Of a stretch of 64,000 bases of DNA, positions 33,040-42,078 are shown one piece after another. Source of the DNA: Bifidobacterium lemurum (GTDB lineage: Bacteria; Actinomycetota; Actinomycetes; Actinomycetales; Bifidobacteriaceae); assembly GCF_014898175.1 (NCBI RefSeq), contig NZ_CP062948.1:310001-374000 (forward strand). The letters run 5' to 3'. How positions within the stretch are numbered: the stretch's first letter is position 1; every line of letters starts with the position of its first letter. The position numbers and the translations under genes were made by a program. Below the pieces are notes generated by a model. It was not told where the DNA came from. It searched no databases and saw only the letters and a list, made by a program, of their open reading frames with translations.

Positions 33040-33065
33040 GGCGCACGCCTCCTTCATCGGAGTTT

Positions 33066-33088
33066 GATAGTTAGACGATTTAACTATC
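33066..33088 (-). promoter_or_regulatory. ROK-type operator before the acetyltransferase gene
   Basis: GATAGTT-N9-AACTATC. Read on the minus strand it agrees with the xylB operator in 19 of 23 positions, including the central TCGTC. A -10 like TATGAT lies next to it. It links the acetyltransferase to the xylose repressor. Confidence 0.7.
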
Positions 33089-33141
33089 ATAGCGCGCGCC
33101 GACGACCCAGCGCTCAGGACACCAGGCTCGCGACACGCCGG

Positions 33142-33420
33142 AAAACGAACATTCATGTTCGTTTTTTCTTAAGAGTCAACAAAACGTTTGTTTGTTTTAA
33201 CAGAAAAACGAACAGAATACCAAACAGGCCAACAATACGCCCCAGTTTGCGAACAACTTCGCAAATCAGACCAGAAAACTTGATTTTCCGTCATTTTCAC
33301 CGCTTTAACAATGGTAGGCTGTAACGCAGGCGTTCCGACAACGTCAAAATACAAGAGAACAATCAGCTAAAAAACGAACATCATCGACCAACTATAAAGA
33401 ACATGAAATATGTTCGTTTT
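33142..33420. repeat. Repeated AAAACGAACAT motif in the promoter region of an orphan gene
   Basis: AAAACGAACAT-TC-ATGTTCGTTTT forms a perfect 24-bp dyad at 33142-33165. The same half-sites recur as AAAACGAACAT at 33371-33381 and ATGTTCGTTTT at 33410-33420, 28 bp apart. Partial copies are at 33189-33198 (TGTTTGTTTT) and 33205-33214 (AAAACGAACA). The region is otherwise AT-rich and without genes. The spacing inside the dyad is 6 bp, not the 4 bp of the actinobacterial SOS box. Confidence 0.65.
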
Positions 33421-33445
33421 CACCATCCAATGAGGAGGGACAGAC

Positions 33446-33865
33446 ATGGCAGACAACAAGACCATCACCGTGAATCTGGAGATGTTCGGCAAGGACGCCG
33501 CCGCCAAAACCGCCGCCGCGAACAAGGTGGCCAAGGAATTCGGCATCAGCGACGAGGCGCTCGCCAAGGTCGAGGATTTCAAGGCCGAACTCACCAAGCA
33601 CAACGCATGGGGTCTGCCGTTCATGGGCTATGTGAACGAGGACGGCTACGGTTACGCCTACGTGCCGGACGCCGCCATCACCATGACTCCGTACTGGGAC
33701 GCCCATCAGGCCTTCCTCGCCCTGCCCGAGGACGTGCAGACCGCGTTCGCGATCCGCATGCTCTTCACCCACCGCGAGGTCGACCGCTACGGCGCCAACA
33801 TGTTCCTGCACTACCACCGCGGATTCACCGTCAAGTGGGAGGGCACCGGCGCCAACCAGTACTGA
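33446..33865 (+). CDS. Conserved-looking protein of unknown function, 139 aa
   Basis: A soluble, compact protein (MADNKTITVNLEMFGKDAAA) preceded by GAGGAGGGACAGAC, a strong ribosome site. Helical N-terminal half (TAAANKVAKEFGISDEALAK) and an aromatic-rich second half (WGLPFMGYVNEDGYGYAYV; MFLHYHRGFTVKWEG). Several histidines and acidic residues are scattered but no known active site is seen. It is a one-gene unit bounded by the repeated operator region and a strong terminator, so expression is probably tightly controlled and high. Confidence 0.65.
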   Translation: MADNKTITVNLEMFGKDAAAKTAAANKVAKEFGISDEALAKVEDFKAELTKHNAWGLPFMGYVNEDGYGYAYVPDAAITMTPYWDAHQAFLALPEDVQTAFAIRMLFTHREVDRYGANMFLHYHRGFTVKWEGTGANQY

Positions 33866-33920
33866 TCGGCGAGCGCGCTTTCCAAGAGGCGCTTCCTAAG
33901 CTGAAACTTACACCCCATAG

Positions 33921-33954
33921 AACGAGGTCCGCACAACGGCGTGCGGACCTCGTT
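33921..33954 (+). terminator. Strong terminator after the orphan gene
   Basis: AACGAGGTCCGCAC (33921-33934) pairs exactly with GTGCGGACCTCGTT (33941-33954) around a 6-nt loop. T-residues follow (CGTTGT) only sparsely. It may serve as a bidirectional terminator with the hairpin GCCGAC-N11-GTCGGC near 34049-34071 on the facing side. Confidence 0.75.
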
Positions 33955-34155
33955 CGTTGTAAGTTGCATCCTGAAGGAAAAGGACGCGCTCCGCCCAGAG
34001 CGACGCCGCCACGCCGCACACCACAACAGGCATCGTCCGACCCGTTAGCCGACAGCCTTACGCCGTCGGCCGAGCGGAGATGCCTAACATGGCCGCGAGC
34101 CATAGAGCCGTATGAGTCCCAGCCCCGCCACTCGCGGCCGTGTCATCAGACGACC

Positions 34156-36714
34156 TCACACACTGCGCTTGCGCCAGAGCAGCATCACAGTCCCAGATGC
34201 GATAAGGACCACCGCGACTGACAGGATTCCAGCGACGGCCGTTCCCGTATCGCCGAGATTCCGACGATCGTCTCGCTCCAGATCCGACGTGTCGGAACCG
34301 CTCTGTCCGTCGTAGCCTGAGACGATCTCCTTCAGACCTCCGATACCGTCACGCAGAGCAGCGACGGCGGCATCCACCTCATCTTGACTGGCATCATCCT
34401 TGGCGAGGATCGCCTCCGCCTTGGTCAACGAATCCTTGAGCGCCGCATACGATTCGGAGGTATACCCGTCGGCATCAATACGTTTTGCCTGCTCGATGAC
34501 CTTGTTCAGTTCGGCCTTATCCGCAGGCTGCGTCCCTGGATCGGCGTCCGGCTTAGCGGATGTCTGCGCTGCGGTTTTCGCCACGGTGATGTAATCGAGG
34601 TTCGGCGCATAGCCTGTGGCGTTGCCCACCATGACGGTATTGGACCCCTCCTTCAGACACACGCGAATGGAAGTGGTCCAGAAATCATTCCAGTCGCGAG
34701 TATTGGCGAACACCACACGCTGCGTAGTGGAGGAATCGTCATTCACCGTCACATCAGCCCAACGATTCACGATTTGGAATTCGTTGTCGTTCGTGTATTC
34801 GTTGTGCGCATATGCGAAAGTGATCGTATAGTCTCCTTCCTCCGCGGCCTCGATGTTGTTGAAACGCAGGGTGTTTCCCTCACCGTTGCCGATATAGGAC
34901 ACGATGTTGCCCTCGACCCGGGCGGCACCTTCAAGATCGTTGTATCCGCTTTCCGCCTCGTACGTGCGCACGGCGTCATCGTCGGCGGCAAGGACTTCCA
35001 AGGAGTCGACTTTGATGCCGTAAGTGCCGCCGGTCAAATCAACCTGATTGATGCCCAACGGCATATAGACGCGCGCCACGGCGGTGCCCCACGCATCAGA
35101 GCCGCCAGTTCCCGGCAATTCGAGTTCCACAGCGTCCTGACGGTTGAGCTTGAGCACGATTCTCGCGTCGGACGCGCTGGAGTAGCGCACCGACAGATCG
35201 TAGTATCCGTCCTTCTCCGCGGTCACGAAAAACGCGGTGTCCGCATCGGCTCCGTCATATCCCTGCACATAGCCGACCCCTGAGATATCGGAACCGTCCT
35301 CATACATGGGGGTCGCCTCGCCCGAAACGCGGGCGTACTCGGCCTCGTACAGACCGGATGCAGTCTCATCGGCCGTCCGGCCGGGCGTCACGATGGCGTA
35401 ATAGGCGGAGTATCGATTCAAGCCGCTCAATTCAAGAGTCGCGTCATCACCGGAGATGTTGTATTCGGCCACTCGATACGGACCATCCGACGCCTCGGGA
35501 ACGTCCTTGGTCGCATTCGAGGCCTTTGCCGTGGCGTCAACGCCATATACGGTGACGTGTGCGCCATCCGCGTATCGGGATGAGAGACCATTCAACGTGA
35601 GCGTCGACGAGGTGTCTCCGCCGAACAGCACGCGGGTCTGCCGCGTGGATTCGTCATATGCGGCGAGCGCTTGCATCGACTGGTCGCGATCCGTCATCGC
35701 CACCTCCAACAGTTGGCCTTTCATTTGGCCGTACCAGCTATACAACCACCACGAACCGGTCGCCTGGTTGTTGTGGGTGGCCAACCAGTCCAGGTCTCCG
35801 GCGGGGTACCAATATGGCAGAGCCGCGCTCACTCCGGCGGTTTCAAAACGTGAGATGTACTGCACCAGCGTCCCCGGCTGCACCTGTTCGTCGCCACCGG
35901 ATTTGGCGTATTCGTTGATGCTTATGGGCAGATCGGAATCAACTCCGAGATACTCGTCCTCCAGCGCCCGCCAGTTCTCGATATCCTCATAGATTCGAGG
36001 AATGGCTCCGTCGAGTTCATGCCATGTCACAATGTCCGGCACGGTGTCGTTCTCAACGGCATGCTTCAGAAAAGCCTCGTATTTGGCGCTGTCATACACA
36101 GCGAAGTTCAGTCCCGCTATGCGCGCATCGGGATCCAACGTTTTAATCGTTCGATACGCGGTGTCCCAATCTTCCAATAACGCATCGAATTTGTCGCTTT
36201 TGTTGTAGTTGGCGTCGTTGTAGTCCGGCTCGTTGAATGGCACGTAGACGAAAGACTGAGCATATGGACTTTCATTCACGGCGTTCACCATCTGCTCGAT
36301 CTTCGGAACATAGTCTTCCTCCATGGAGCCTGAATAGGCTTCATAGCCCCACTGGGAGTAGTAGTCCTTCATATAGATCTGAATATCGCCGCCGCCGTTG
36401 CGCTTCCATTGGTCGGCTGTGGCGATTGCATCGCCATTGGGATGCTGAGCGCCGCCCGGAGCCCGCCCGACCGTGGTGTGCAGACTCGTCAGACCGTTCA
36501 GCAAAGTGTCGGAAGGCACGCCATCATCCGCAAGACCGTATAGGAAGCCCGTCGCCCCATGTGTAATCTCTCCGGTGGTTGCGTTGAGATCCACCGTCAC
36601 GGAATTAGCCGAGGCCGCCACGGCGGGAGTCGCCACGGCCATGCTGCCGCCCAATAGCGCCACAGCCGACGCGAGAGCCACAGACTTGCATAATTTCAAC
36701 TTCATTGTTTTCAT
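34156..36714 (-). CDS. Secreted surface-anchored clan GH-A glycosidase, GH39-like, putative galactosyl-arabinofuranosidase
   Basis: An 852-aa exported enzyme: signal peptide with cleavage near AVAA (about 34), then a catalytic (beta/alpha)8-type region to about 330 with the acid/base pair NEP (E162) and a probable nucleophile in ISINEYA (E268). Two carbohydrate-binding-like beta domains follow (about 455-590, YEAEYARVSGEATP; about 595-715, YEAESGYNDLEGAARV), a FIVAR-like helical unit (about 725-790), and a C-terminal NLGDTG motif, membrane span and RKR. The order and context match the bifidobacterial GH39 enzymes that release 3-O-substituted arabinofuranose from arabinogalactan proteins. The GH family is inferred, since only the NEP and one glutamate could be placed. 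It is the last gene of its operon. Confidence 0.65.
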   Translation of the reverse strand: MKTMKLKLCKSVALASAVALLGGSMAVATPAVAASANSVTVDLNATTGEITHGATGFLYGLADDGVPSDTLLNGLTSLHTTVGRAPGGAQHPNGDAIATADQWKRNGGGDIQIYMKDYYSQWGYEAYSGSMEEDYVPKIEQMVNAVNESPYAQSFVYVPFNEPDYNDANYNKSDKFDALLEDWDTAYRTIKTLDPDARIAGLNFAVYDSAKYEAFLKHAVENDTVPDIVTWHELDGAIPRIYEDIENWRALEDEYLGVDSDLPISINEYAKSGGDEQVQPGTLVQYISRFETAGVSAALPYWYPAGDLDWLATHNNQATGSWWLYSWYGQMKGQLLEVAMTDRDQSMQALAAYDESTRQTRVLFGGDTSSTLTLNGLSSRYADGAHVTVYGVDATAKASNATKDVPEASDGPYRVAEYNISGDDATLELSGLNRYSAYYAIVTPGRTADETASGLYEAEYARVSGEATPMYEDGSDISGVGYVQGYDGADADTAFFVTAEKDGYYDLSVRYSSASDARIVLKLNRQDAVELELPGTGGSDAWGTAVARVYMPLGINQVDLTGGTYGIKVDSLEVLAADDDAVRTYEAESGYNDLEGAARVEGNIVSYIGNGEGNTLRFNNIEAAEEGDYTITFAYAHNEYTNDNEFQIVNRWADVTVNDDSSTTQRVVFANTRDWNDFWTTSIRVCLKEGSNTVMVGNATGYAPNLDYITVAKTAAQTSAKPDADPGTQPADKAELNKVIEQAKRIDADGYTSESYAALKDSLTKAEAILAKDDASQDEVDAAVAALRDGIGGLKEIVSGYDGQSGSDTSDLERDDRRNLGDTGTAVAGILSVAVVLIASGTVMLLWRKRSV

Positions 36715-36753
36715 CTCTTCTTGTAGTTGGATAGTGGAATTCAGTTATATGAA

Positions 36754-36780
36754 GCCGGCGCGGGACGTTCCCGCGCCGGC
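36754..36780 (-). terminator. Strong hairpin between GH127 and GH39-like genes
   Basis: GCCGGCGCGGGA (36754-36765), CGT loop, TCCCGCGCCGGC (36769-36780). It lies 7 nt past the GH127 stop. With no U-run on the minus strand it probably reduces, rather than ends, transcription of the last gene. Confidence 0.6.
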
Positions 36781-36787
36781 ACAGCCA

Positions 36788-38767
36788 TCAGTGGGATTCG
36801 CGCATCCAGACCTGCATCTGCCCTTCGGCACGGTTGCACCAGGAGTAGTAGGGGATCATGGTGAGCCGATGCGGTCGCTCGGCCAATGCCCGGTCCGCGA
36901 CCACATACTGTCCGGCGCGCTCACATTCGAGGCGAAGGCCTTCCACCGTGAGCACTTCGACGCCTTCGAGCAGATCGGCGTCATACCGCTCATCGATGGG
37001 CGAATCCACACGCATACCGTCCAGCCACAACGGACCTTCGTTATCGACTTCCTCCATGCAGAACACAATCGGACCACGGGCCACCGCAAGCTTGCCGACA
37101 TCCGCCTTGACATCAAGGCTGGCGCGCATACGTCTCACCGACATATCCAACTTCAGGCGAATCTCCGTGGCCTTCCCGGACACGTCGACGCAGATGAATC
37201 CATCGACCGAGTCCAGATGCACCGCGCTGCCGTTGACCTCCAACGACCAGCGTTCGCTCCACGCGGGAATACGAACGGCCAAACGCTTGGGAACCCTATT
37301 GGGATTGTCGACGACGAACCGGATATCCCCGCACCACGGATATTCCTCACCGCCCTGCGTCTGTTCGATCACCACACCATCGTCGAATTCAGCGCGGTTG
37401 GCGATGAACTGATGCGCATACACGGTATCTCCGTCCACCGTGTACAGATATTGGTCGAGCGAAGTGATCAGACGAATCAGATTGGCCGGACAGCACGCGC
37501 AGTCGAACCAACCCGCGCGACGGGTGAGCACATGCCGTCTGACGGGATTGCCCGCGGATCCGACCGGATCGGCGTCCAATGGATTGACGTAGAAATAACG
37601 GGTTCCATCAAGCTGCACGCCTGCGAGCATGCCGTTGAACAGCTGCAGCTCCATCACATCGGCCACGGCACCGCGAGGATGCGCCTGCATCAAAGCCCGG
37701 CCGTAGAACAGCATGCCCACGGAGGCGCAGGTCTCGCCATATACCAGATCGTTGGGCAGATCGTCGTCGTAGGAGAACGCCTCGCCCACTTGGCAGGAGC
37801 CGACCGCGCCGGTGATGTACATACGGTGGCCGACGATGTTGTTCCACAGGCGTTCGGCGGTTTGCCGCATTCCGTCATCCGCGAGCAGATGGCCGACCTT
37901 GGCGATGGCCGTCGCCATATAGATCAGGCGTACGGCATGCCCATCGGCCTTCTCGAGATCAAGGACGGGCCCGTCCGCGACGAAGTATCGGCGAGGCATG
38001 TCCAGTCCGGGATAGAACCGCGGACCACCCGCCTTGTCCTGTTCGTCGAAAAATTCAGGATCGACGCCACGGATGCGGATGAACCACGCGGCGAGTTCCA
38101 GCCAACGCCGCTCGCCCGTCGCCTCATACAGGCGCGCCAACGCCAACTCGACTTCGGGATGCCCGTCAGGTCCGTGCACTTTGCCGGGTTCGTCGCCGAA
38201 ATGCCTGTCGATGCAGTCGGCCGCACGTTCGGCCACATCAAGCGCCTTACGCGAACCTGTGACCTCATAATGCGCCACCGCAGCTTCGATGAAATGACCC
38301 ATGGTATACAGCTCGTGGCTAAACCGCAGGCCTTGGAAACGTTGTTCGACCGGCATGTCAAGCTCGAATTTGGTGTCGAGATACCCGTCTTCGTCTTGGG
38401 CCTCCTCGAACAGTGAGACCACGTAGTCGACCTGCGTCGCCAACTCATCGACGTCCATGCCTTCGTCTTCGCATCGCAACGCGTAACTGGCGGCCTCGAG
38501 CCATTTCGACACGTCGGTGTCTTGAAACGGCTGTCCGCTGAACTTGCCCTCCTCACGGCCAGCTGCGATGCGCAGGTTACGTAGAGAATGGCTGAACATG
38601 CTGCCGTTCTCCCCCCAGGCGGCCCCTTCTGGAACGTCCACCGGCACTTCGTCGTTCAACGCACGCCACTGATAAGGAAGCGCGTTGTCGACGGCCATCG
38701 CGCGGTAACGGTTCCAGAACTTCGAGGTGATCCGCACGCGAGGGTACGGGATGCTCTGGTTGGTCAT
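36788..38767 (-). CDS. GH127 beta-L-arabinofuranosidase
   Basis: A 659-aa cytosolic enzyme, the same length as HypBA1 of B. longum (658 aa), which removes terminal beta-L-arabinofuranose by a cysteine nucleophile with a zinc site. All HypBA1 key positions have counterparts: acid/base glutamate in CQVGEAFSYD (E329), zinc ligands in YGETCAS (E345, C347), and CACCPANLIR (C425, C426; C425 the expected nucleophile). There is no signal peptide, so the substrate is taken up first by the adjacent ABC importer. A different beta-arabinoside preference from HypBA1 is possible since the locus otherwise fits galactosyl-arabinose. Confidence 0.9.
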   Translation of the reverse strand: MTNQSIPYPRVRITSKFWNRYRAMAVDNALPYQWRALNDEVPVDVPEGAAWGENGSMFSHSLRNLRIAAGREEGKFSGQPFQDTDVSKWLEAASYALRCEDEGMDVDELATQVDYVVSLFEEAQDEDGYLDTKFELDMPVEQRFQGLRFSHELYTMGHFIEAAVAHYEVTGSRKALDVAERAADCIDRHFGDEPGKVHGPDGHPEVELALARLYEATGERRWLELAAWFIRIRGVDPEFFDEQDKAGGPRFYPGLDMPRRYFVADGPVLDLEKADGHAVRLIYMATAIAKVGHLLADDGMRQTAERLWNNIVGHRMYITGAVGSCQVGEAFSYDDDLPNDLVYGETCASVGMLFYGRALMQAHPRGAVADVMELQLFNGMLAGVQLDGTRYFYVNPLDADPVGSAGNPVRRHVLTRRAGWFDCACCPANLIRLITSLDQYLYTVDGDTVYAHQFIANRAEFDDGVVIEQTQGGEEYPWCGDIRFVVDNPNRVPKRLAVRIPAWSERWSLEVNGSAVHLDSVDGFICVDVSGKATEIRLKLDMSVRRMRASLDVKADVGKLAVARGPIVFCMEEVDNEGPLWLDGMRVDSPIDERYDADLLEGVEVLTVEGLRLECERAGQYVVADRALAERPHRLTMIPYYSWCNRAEGQMQVWMRESH

Positions 38768-38792
38768 GATAGAGACTCCTTTTTGGATACGC

Positions 38793-39632
38793 TCAGTCCT
38801 TCATACCGCTGGTTTTGATACCGTCCGTGATGTATTTGGAACAGCAGATGTACAGGATGGCGGGCGGAAGAATCATCAGCATGGAGAACGCCATCTGCAA
38901 CGGCCAATTGGTCTGGTTGCCGCCGCCGGCAAGCTGGAACGACGTCAGCGCGCCCACGGTCAGGGGCTTCAGTTCATCGGAGTTGATGAACACCAGCGGA
39001 GAGAACAGCTCGTTCCACCAAAAGCTGGCGGACATGATGCCCACTGTGATGAAAATCGGCTTGCCCAACGGCACTATGACCCGCCAAAACGCCTGCCAGC
39101 GGTTGCATCCGTCAAGCATCGCCGCCTCATCGATTGATTCCGGAATCGACACGAAGAACTGCCGGAACAGAAACACGTTATACGGTTGGGCGAAGAAGCT
39201 TGGCAGAATCAGCGGCCAGAACGAATCAAGCATGCCGAAAGCGCGGAACAGCAGGTACTGCGGGATGATCAACGTGGCCGTCGGCACCATCATCGTGGCG
39301 ATGATGATGGCGAACACCACGCCGCGCCCGCGGAAACGCATGCGCGACAACGGATACGCCACCAGCGAGCTGGAGAGCAGCGTACCTGCGGTGTTGGCCA
39401 CGCACAGAATCAACGTGTTGCGTAGATACAGCAGCGTGGAGGGATCGGAAAGCACCGTTTTGTAGTTCTCCCACTGCGGGTCGCTCGGAAAGAACGAGGG
39501 CGCGGACGAGATGCCGGTCAGCGTCTTCAGGGAGTTCACGAAAATCCAATAGATCGGGAAGAACATGAACAGGGCGACGATGATCATCACCGTATACTGC
39601 AGGACCGTATACCATTTCGGAGCTTTGAACAT
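38793..39632 (-). CDS. CUT1 sugar ABC permease, MalG type
   Basis: A 279-aa permease with six spans. The EAA loop is SIPESIDEAAMLDGCNRWQA followed by FWRVIVPLGKPI, contacting the shared MsmK-type ATPase, which is not encoded here. The ATPase for CUT1 oligosaccharide systems in bifidobacteria is usually shared and encoded elsewhere. It is the second permease of the locus and sits between permease 1 and the GH127 gene. Confidence 0.9.
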   Translation of the reverse strand: MFKAPKWYTVLQYTVMIIVALFMFFPIYWIFVNSLKTLTGISSAPSFFPSDPQWENYKTVLSDPSTLLYLRNTLILCVANTAGTLLSSSLVAYPLSRMRFRGRGVVFAIIIATMMVPTATLIIPQYLLFRAFGMLDSFWPLILPSFFAQPYNVFLFRQFFVSIPESIDEAAMLDGCNRWQAFWRVIVPLGKPIFITVGIMSASFWWNELFSPLVFINSDELKPLTVGALTSFQLAGGGNQTNWPLQMAFSMLMILPPAILYICCSKYITDGIKTSGMKD

Positions 39633-39650
39633 GATATTTCCTTTCGACCC

Positions 39651-40565
39651 TTATTTGCGATCCATGAGCTTGAACTGCACGGCGCCGATGACGGCGACGA
39701 TAAGGAACAGCACCACGGCCAACGCGCACGCCTGGCCCATATTGAAGCTTTTGAAGGCCTTGTCGTAGATCAGCAGACCAAGCACCTTGGTGGCGTCGCC
39801 GGGGCCTCCTCCAGTCAACGGATAGAGCAGCGTGAACGCGCCGTTAAAGGAATTGACGGTGCAGGAGACGACGTTGAACAGCATCATCGGGGCGATTCCC
39901 GGAATGGTCACATGAATGAATTTCTTCCAGGCGCCGGCACCGTCAAGCGACGCGGCCTCGTACAGTTCAGTGGGAACGTCTTTGAGGGCCGCGGAGAACA
40001 CCAGCATCTGCTGGCCTGTGGCGAAGGTGAAAACCGACGCATAGGCCACGACGACCCACACCAAAGTGGTGCTGCCCGTCCAATTCGGAGGATTGTCCAC
40101 GCCTATGGCCCGCAGCACATAATTGACCACGCCCAGCTGTGAGTTGAACATCAGGGTCATGCAGCCCGCCATGACGACGGAGGGCATGATGGTGGGAACA
40201 TAGTAGAAGAACTGGAAAAGCCCTTTGAACCGGACGTTCTGATTCAGCAGCAGCGCCAGAATCAACGATGAGAGAATGGAGACGCCCACATTGATGACGG
40301 TGAATATCAGTGTGACGACCAGGGTTCTGCCGAGTTCCGAATCCCCCGACAGCAGATCCCGATAGTTTTTGAGGCCGACGAACTGCGGCTCTCCGAGAAG
40401 ATTCCATTTGGTCAGACTCAGATAGAAGCTGAACAGAATGGGGAAACCGCTGAACACCAGAAAACCGATGATCCAAGGACTGAGAAAACCCCAAGCCGCA
40501 GCGGCATCCGAATGCCGTTTCGGGTTCCCCGCGCGCCGCGGCTTGGAAACAGCGACAGAAGCCAT
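39651..40565 (-). CDS. CUT1 sugar ABC permease, MalF type
   Basis: A 304-aa permease starting MASVAVSKPRRAGNPK at 40565; a longer in-frame start lies within the hairpin region. Six membrane spans and the EAA loop DVPTELYEAASLDGAGAWKK with FIHVTIPGIAPMM. The extended basic N-terminus is normal for this subunit. With the MalG-type partner and the binding protein it should import an arabinose-containing oligosaccharide. Confidence 0.9.
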   Translation of the reverse strand: MASVAVSKPRRAGNPKRHSDAAAAWGFLSPWIIGFLVFSGFPILFSFYLSLTKWNLLGEPQFVGLKNYRDLLSGDSELGRTLVVTLIFTVINVGVSILSSLILALLLNQNVRFKGLFQFFYYVPTIMPSVVMAGCMTLMFNSQLGVVNYVLRAIGVDNPPNWTGSTTLVWVVVAYASVFTFATGQQMLVFSAALKDVPTELYEAASLDGAGAWKKFIHVTIPGIAPMMLFNVVSCTVNSFNGAFTLLYPLTGGGPGDATKVLGLLIYDKAFKSFNMGQACALAVVLFLIVAVIGAVQFKLMDRK

Positions 40566-40602
40566 GATAACGATACCTTTCCAGAGAGGGTCATAAAACA
40601 TG

Positions 40603-40639
40603 GGATGCCGTCCGTCGGCCGAATCGGCGAACGGCATCC
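40603..40639 (-). terminator. Hairpin between binding-protein and permease genes
   Basis: GGATGCCGT (40603-40611) pairs with ACGGCATCC (40631-40639). It follows the binding-protein stop, as in the other two ABC operons here, and probably gives unequal expression. Confidence 0.6.
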
Positions 40640-40685
40640 TCATCAGAAGAGGGAATGAGAGGAGTCAGGAAGAAGCGTCTGACGA

Positions 40686-41930
40686 CTACTCGGCTTCGGC
40701 GATGTCCTTGTTGGCCTTATCCACGGAATTCGTGAGCACATCCTCCATGGACTTCTGTCCGAGCACATACGCGTTCAGATCGTTGTAGATATCGAAGGTC
40801 GGAGTGGAGGCGACGGTGGTGTAGCCGAACTTGCCTTCCTCGGCCGCCTTCTCAAAGGCCTCCCAGTTGGTCGGGCCATTGGTTCCCTGCACCTGCCAAT
40901 CGCCCTTCTCTCCGATGGTCTTGAGCGCGGATATGTTGGCGTTGGCCTTTTCGAGGGCGATCTGGCCTTCTTCGCTCATCATCCACTTGATGAACTTCTG
41001 GGCGGCGGTCTTATGCTCGGAAGTGGACGAGATAGCGAAGAAGGACGTGTGCAGGGAGTTGTAGTCCTGTCCGCCAGGCGCGGCGGGCATGGTGGCGATG
41101 TCCCAGTTGAATTCTACGTCCTTGTACGTGGTGGAGATCAGCCAGCTGCCACCCAACGTCATGGCGGCCTGTCCGGCGGCGAACAGATCGGTGATCTTGG
41201 AACCGGAGGACGGCTCCGGTTGCGCCTTGAGCTCGTTGGTCATCTTGTCCTGATATTCCATGGCGGCTTTCAGACCATCGCCAAGCGACAGCTTGCCGTC
41301 ATCGACGACCTTGTCGCCTCCCTGTCCCGCCAAGGAATACCAGATGCCGTTGAAGCTCGGGGCGTCGGATCCCCACTGGACGGTCTGTCCGTTCTCGGTT
41401 TTGGTGAGCTTCTGCGCGGCCTCCGCGTAGTCGTCCCACGTCCAGTCATCGGTCGGGTAGTCAAGCCCGGCCGCATCGAACATATCCTTGTTGTAATACA
41501 TGATCTCGGTGGCCATGCCCTGAGGGAAACCATAGGTTCCGCCGGTCTGCTCGGCGATGTCGGCCACCGCCGGCTGGAAGTCGGATTCGTCGACGCCGTA
41601 CTCGGACGCATCCAGCTCGTCGATGACGCCATTCTTGGCGTAACGCACATAATCGGCTTCCTGCAGCAGCATGACATCAGGCGCCTGGTCGCCGAGAATC
41701 ATCTGATTGATTTTGGTGTTGTAGTCGTCGCCGGGAACGTTGACTTCCTTGAGTTCGATTTCGGGGTTGGCCTTCTTGAACTCCTCAAGAACCGGGAAGG
41801 TATCCCAATAGGAGAAGGTCAACGTGTTGTCATCATCACTGCTGGCGGTGCTCGAGCCGCAGGCGGCCATCGAAGCGAGGGTCGCGACGGCGACTGCGGC
41901 GGCGGTGACGCGCTTGAAATTAACGTTCAT
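40686..41930 (-). CDS. CUT1 solute-binding lipoprotein for oligosaccharides
   Basis: A 414-aa binding protein with signal MNVNFKRVTAAAVAVATLA and lipobox MAAC. The mature protein is a two-lobed family 1 type (TFSYWDTFPVLEEFKKANPE; GDQAPDVMLLQEADYVRYAK; ITDLFAAGQAAMTLGGSWLI; KWMMSEEGQIALEKANANIS). It is the first gene of the operon with permeases, GH127 and the secreted glycosidase, divergent from a LacI regulator. Context suggests a product of the secreted enzyme such as galactosyl-arabinose. Confidence 0.88.
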   Translation of the reverse strand: MNVNFKRVTAAAVAVATLASMAACGSSTASSDDDNTLTFSYWDTFPVLEEFKKANPEIELKEVNVPGDDYNTKINQMILGDQAPDVMLLQEADYVRYAKNGVIDELDASEYGVDESDFQPAVADIAEQTGGTYGFPQGMATEIMYYNKDMFDAAGLDYPTDDWTWDDYAEAAQKLTKTENGQTVQWGSDAPSFNGIWYSLAGQGGDKVVDDGKLSLGDGLKAAMEYQDKMTNELKAQPEPSSGSKITDLFAAGQAAMTLGGSWLISTTYKDVEFNWDIATMPAAPGGQDYNSLHTSFFAISSTSEHKTAAQKFIKWMMSEEGQIALEKANANISALKTIGEKGDWQVQGTNGPTNWEAFEKAAEEGKFGYTTVASTPTFDIYNDLNAYVLGQKSMEDVLTNSVDKANKDIAEAE

Positions 41931-42053
41931 CGTGGTTCCTTTCTGATCCAGTCCCGTCACTTGCTTACGGATGGTCTCTACTTTGAGGTGACGGCGAACT
42001 GTTACCTCCAGAGTATGAATCGCGGGATTCGTCCATCCGGGATTTGCATGGTG

Positions 42054-42067
42054 CGGAAAATTTTCCT
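42054..42067. promoter_or_regulatory. LacI operator in the divergent promoter region
   Basis: CGGAAAATTTTCCT contains the perfect 12-bp palindrome GGAAAATTTTCC (42055-42066), 12 nt before the GTG start of the LacI gene. It resembles CGGAAAACTTTCCG before the alpha-galactosidase gene (45308). It could repress both the regulator itself and the divergent importer operon. Confidence 0.65.
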
Positions 42068-42078
42068 AGAATTCTTCC

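Noticed and set aside
33142..33165. CGAAC...GTTCG dyad as a LexA (SOS) box
   Set aside because: The actinobacterial SOS box has 4 bp between CGAAC and GTTCG; here it is 6 bp, and the repeated unit is longer (AAAACGAACAT).
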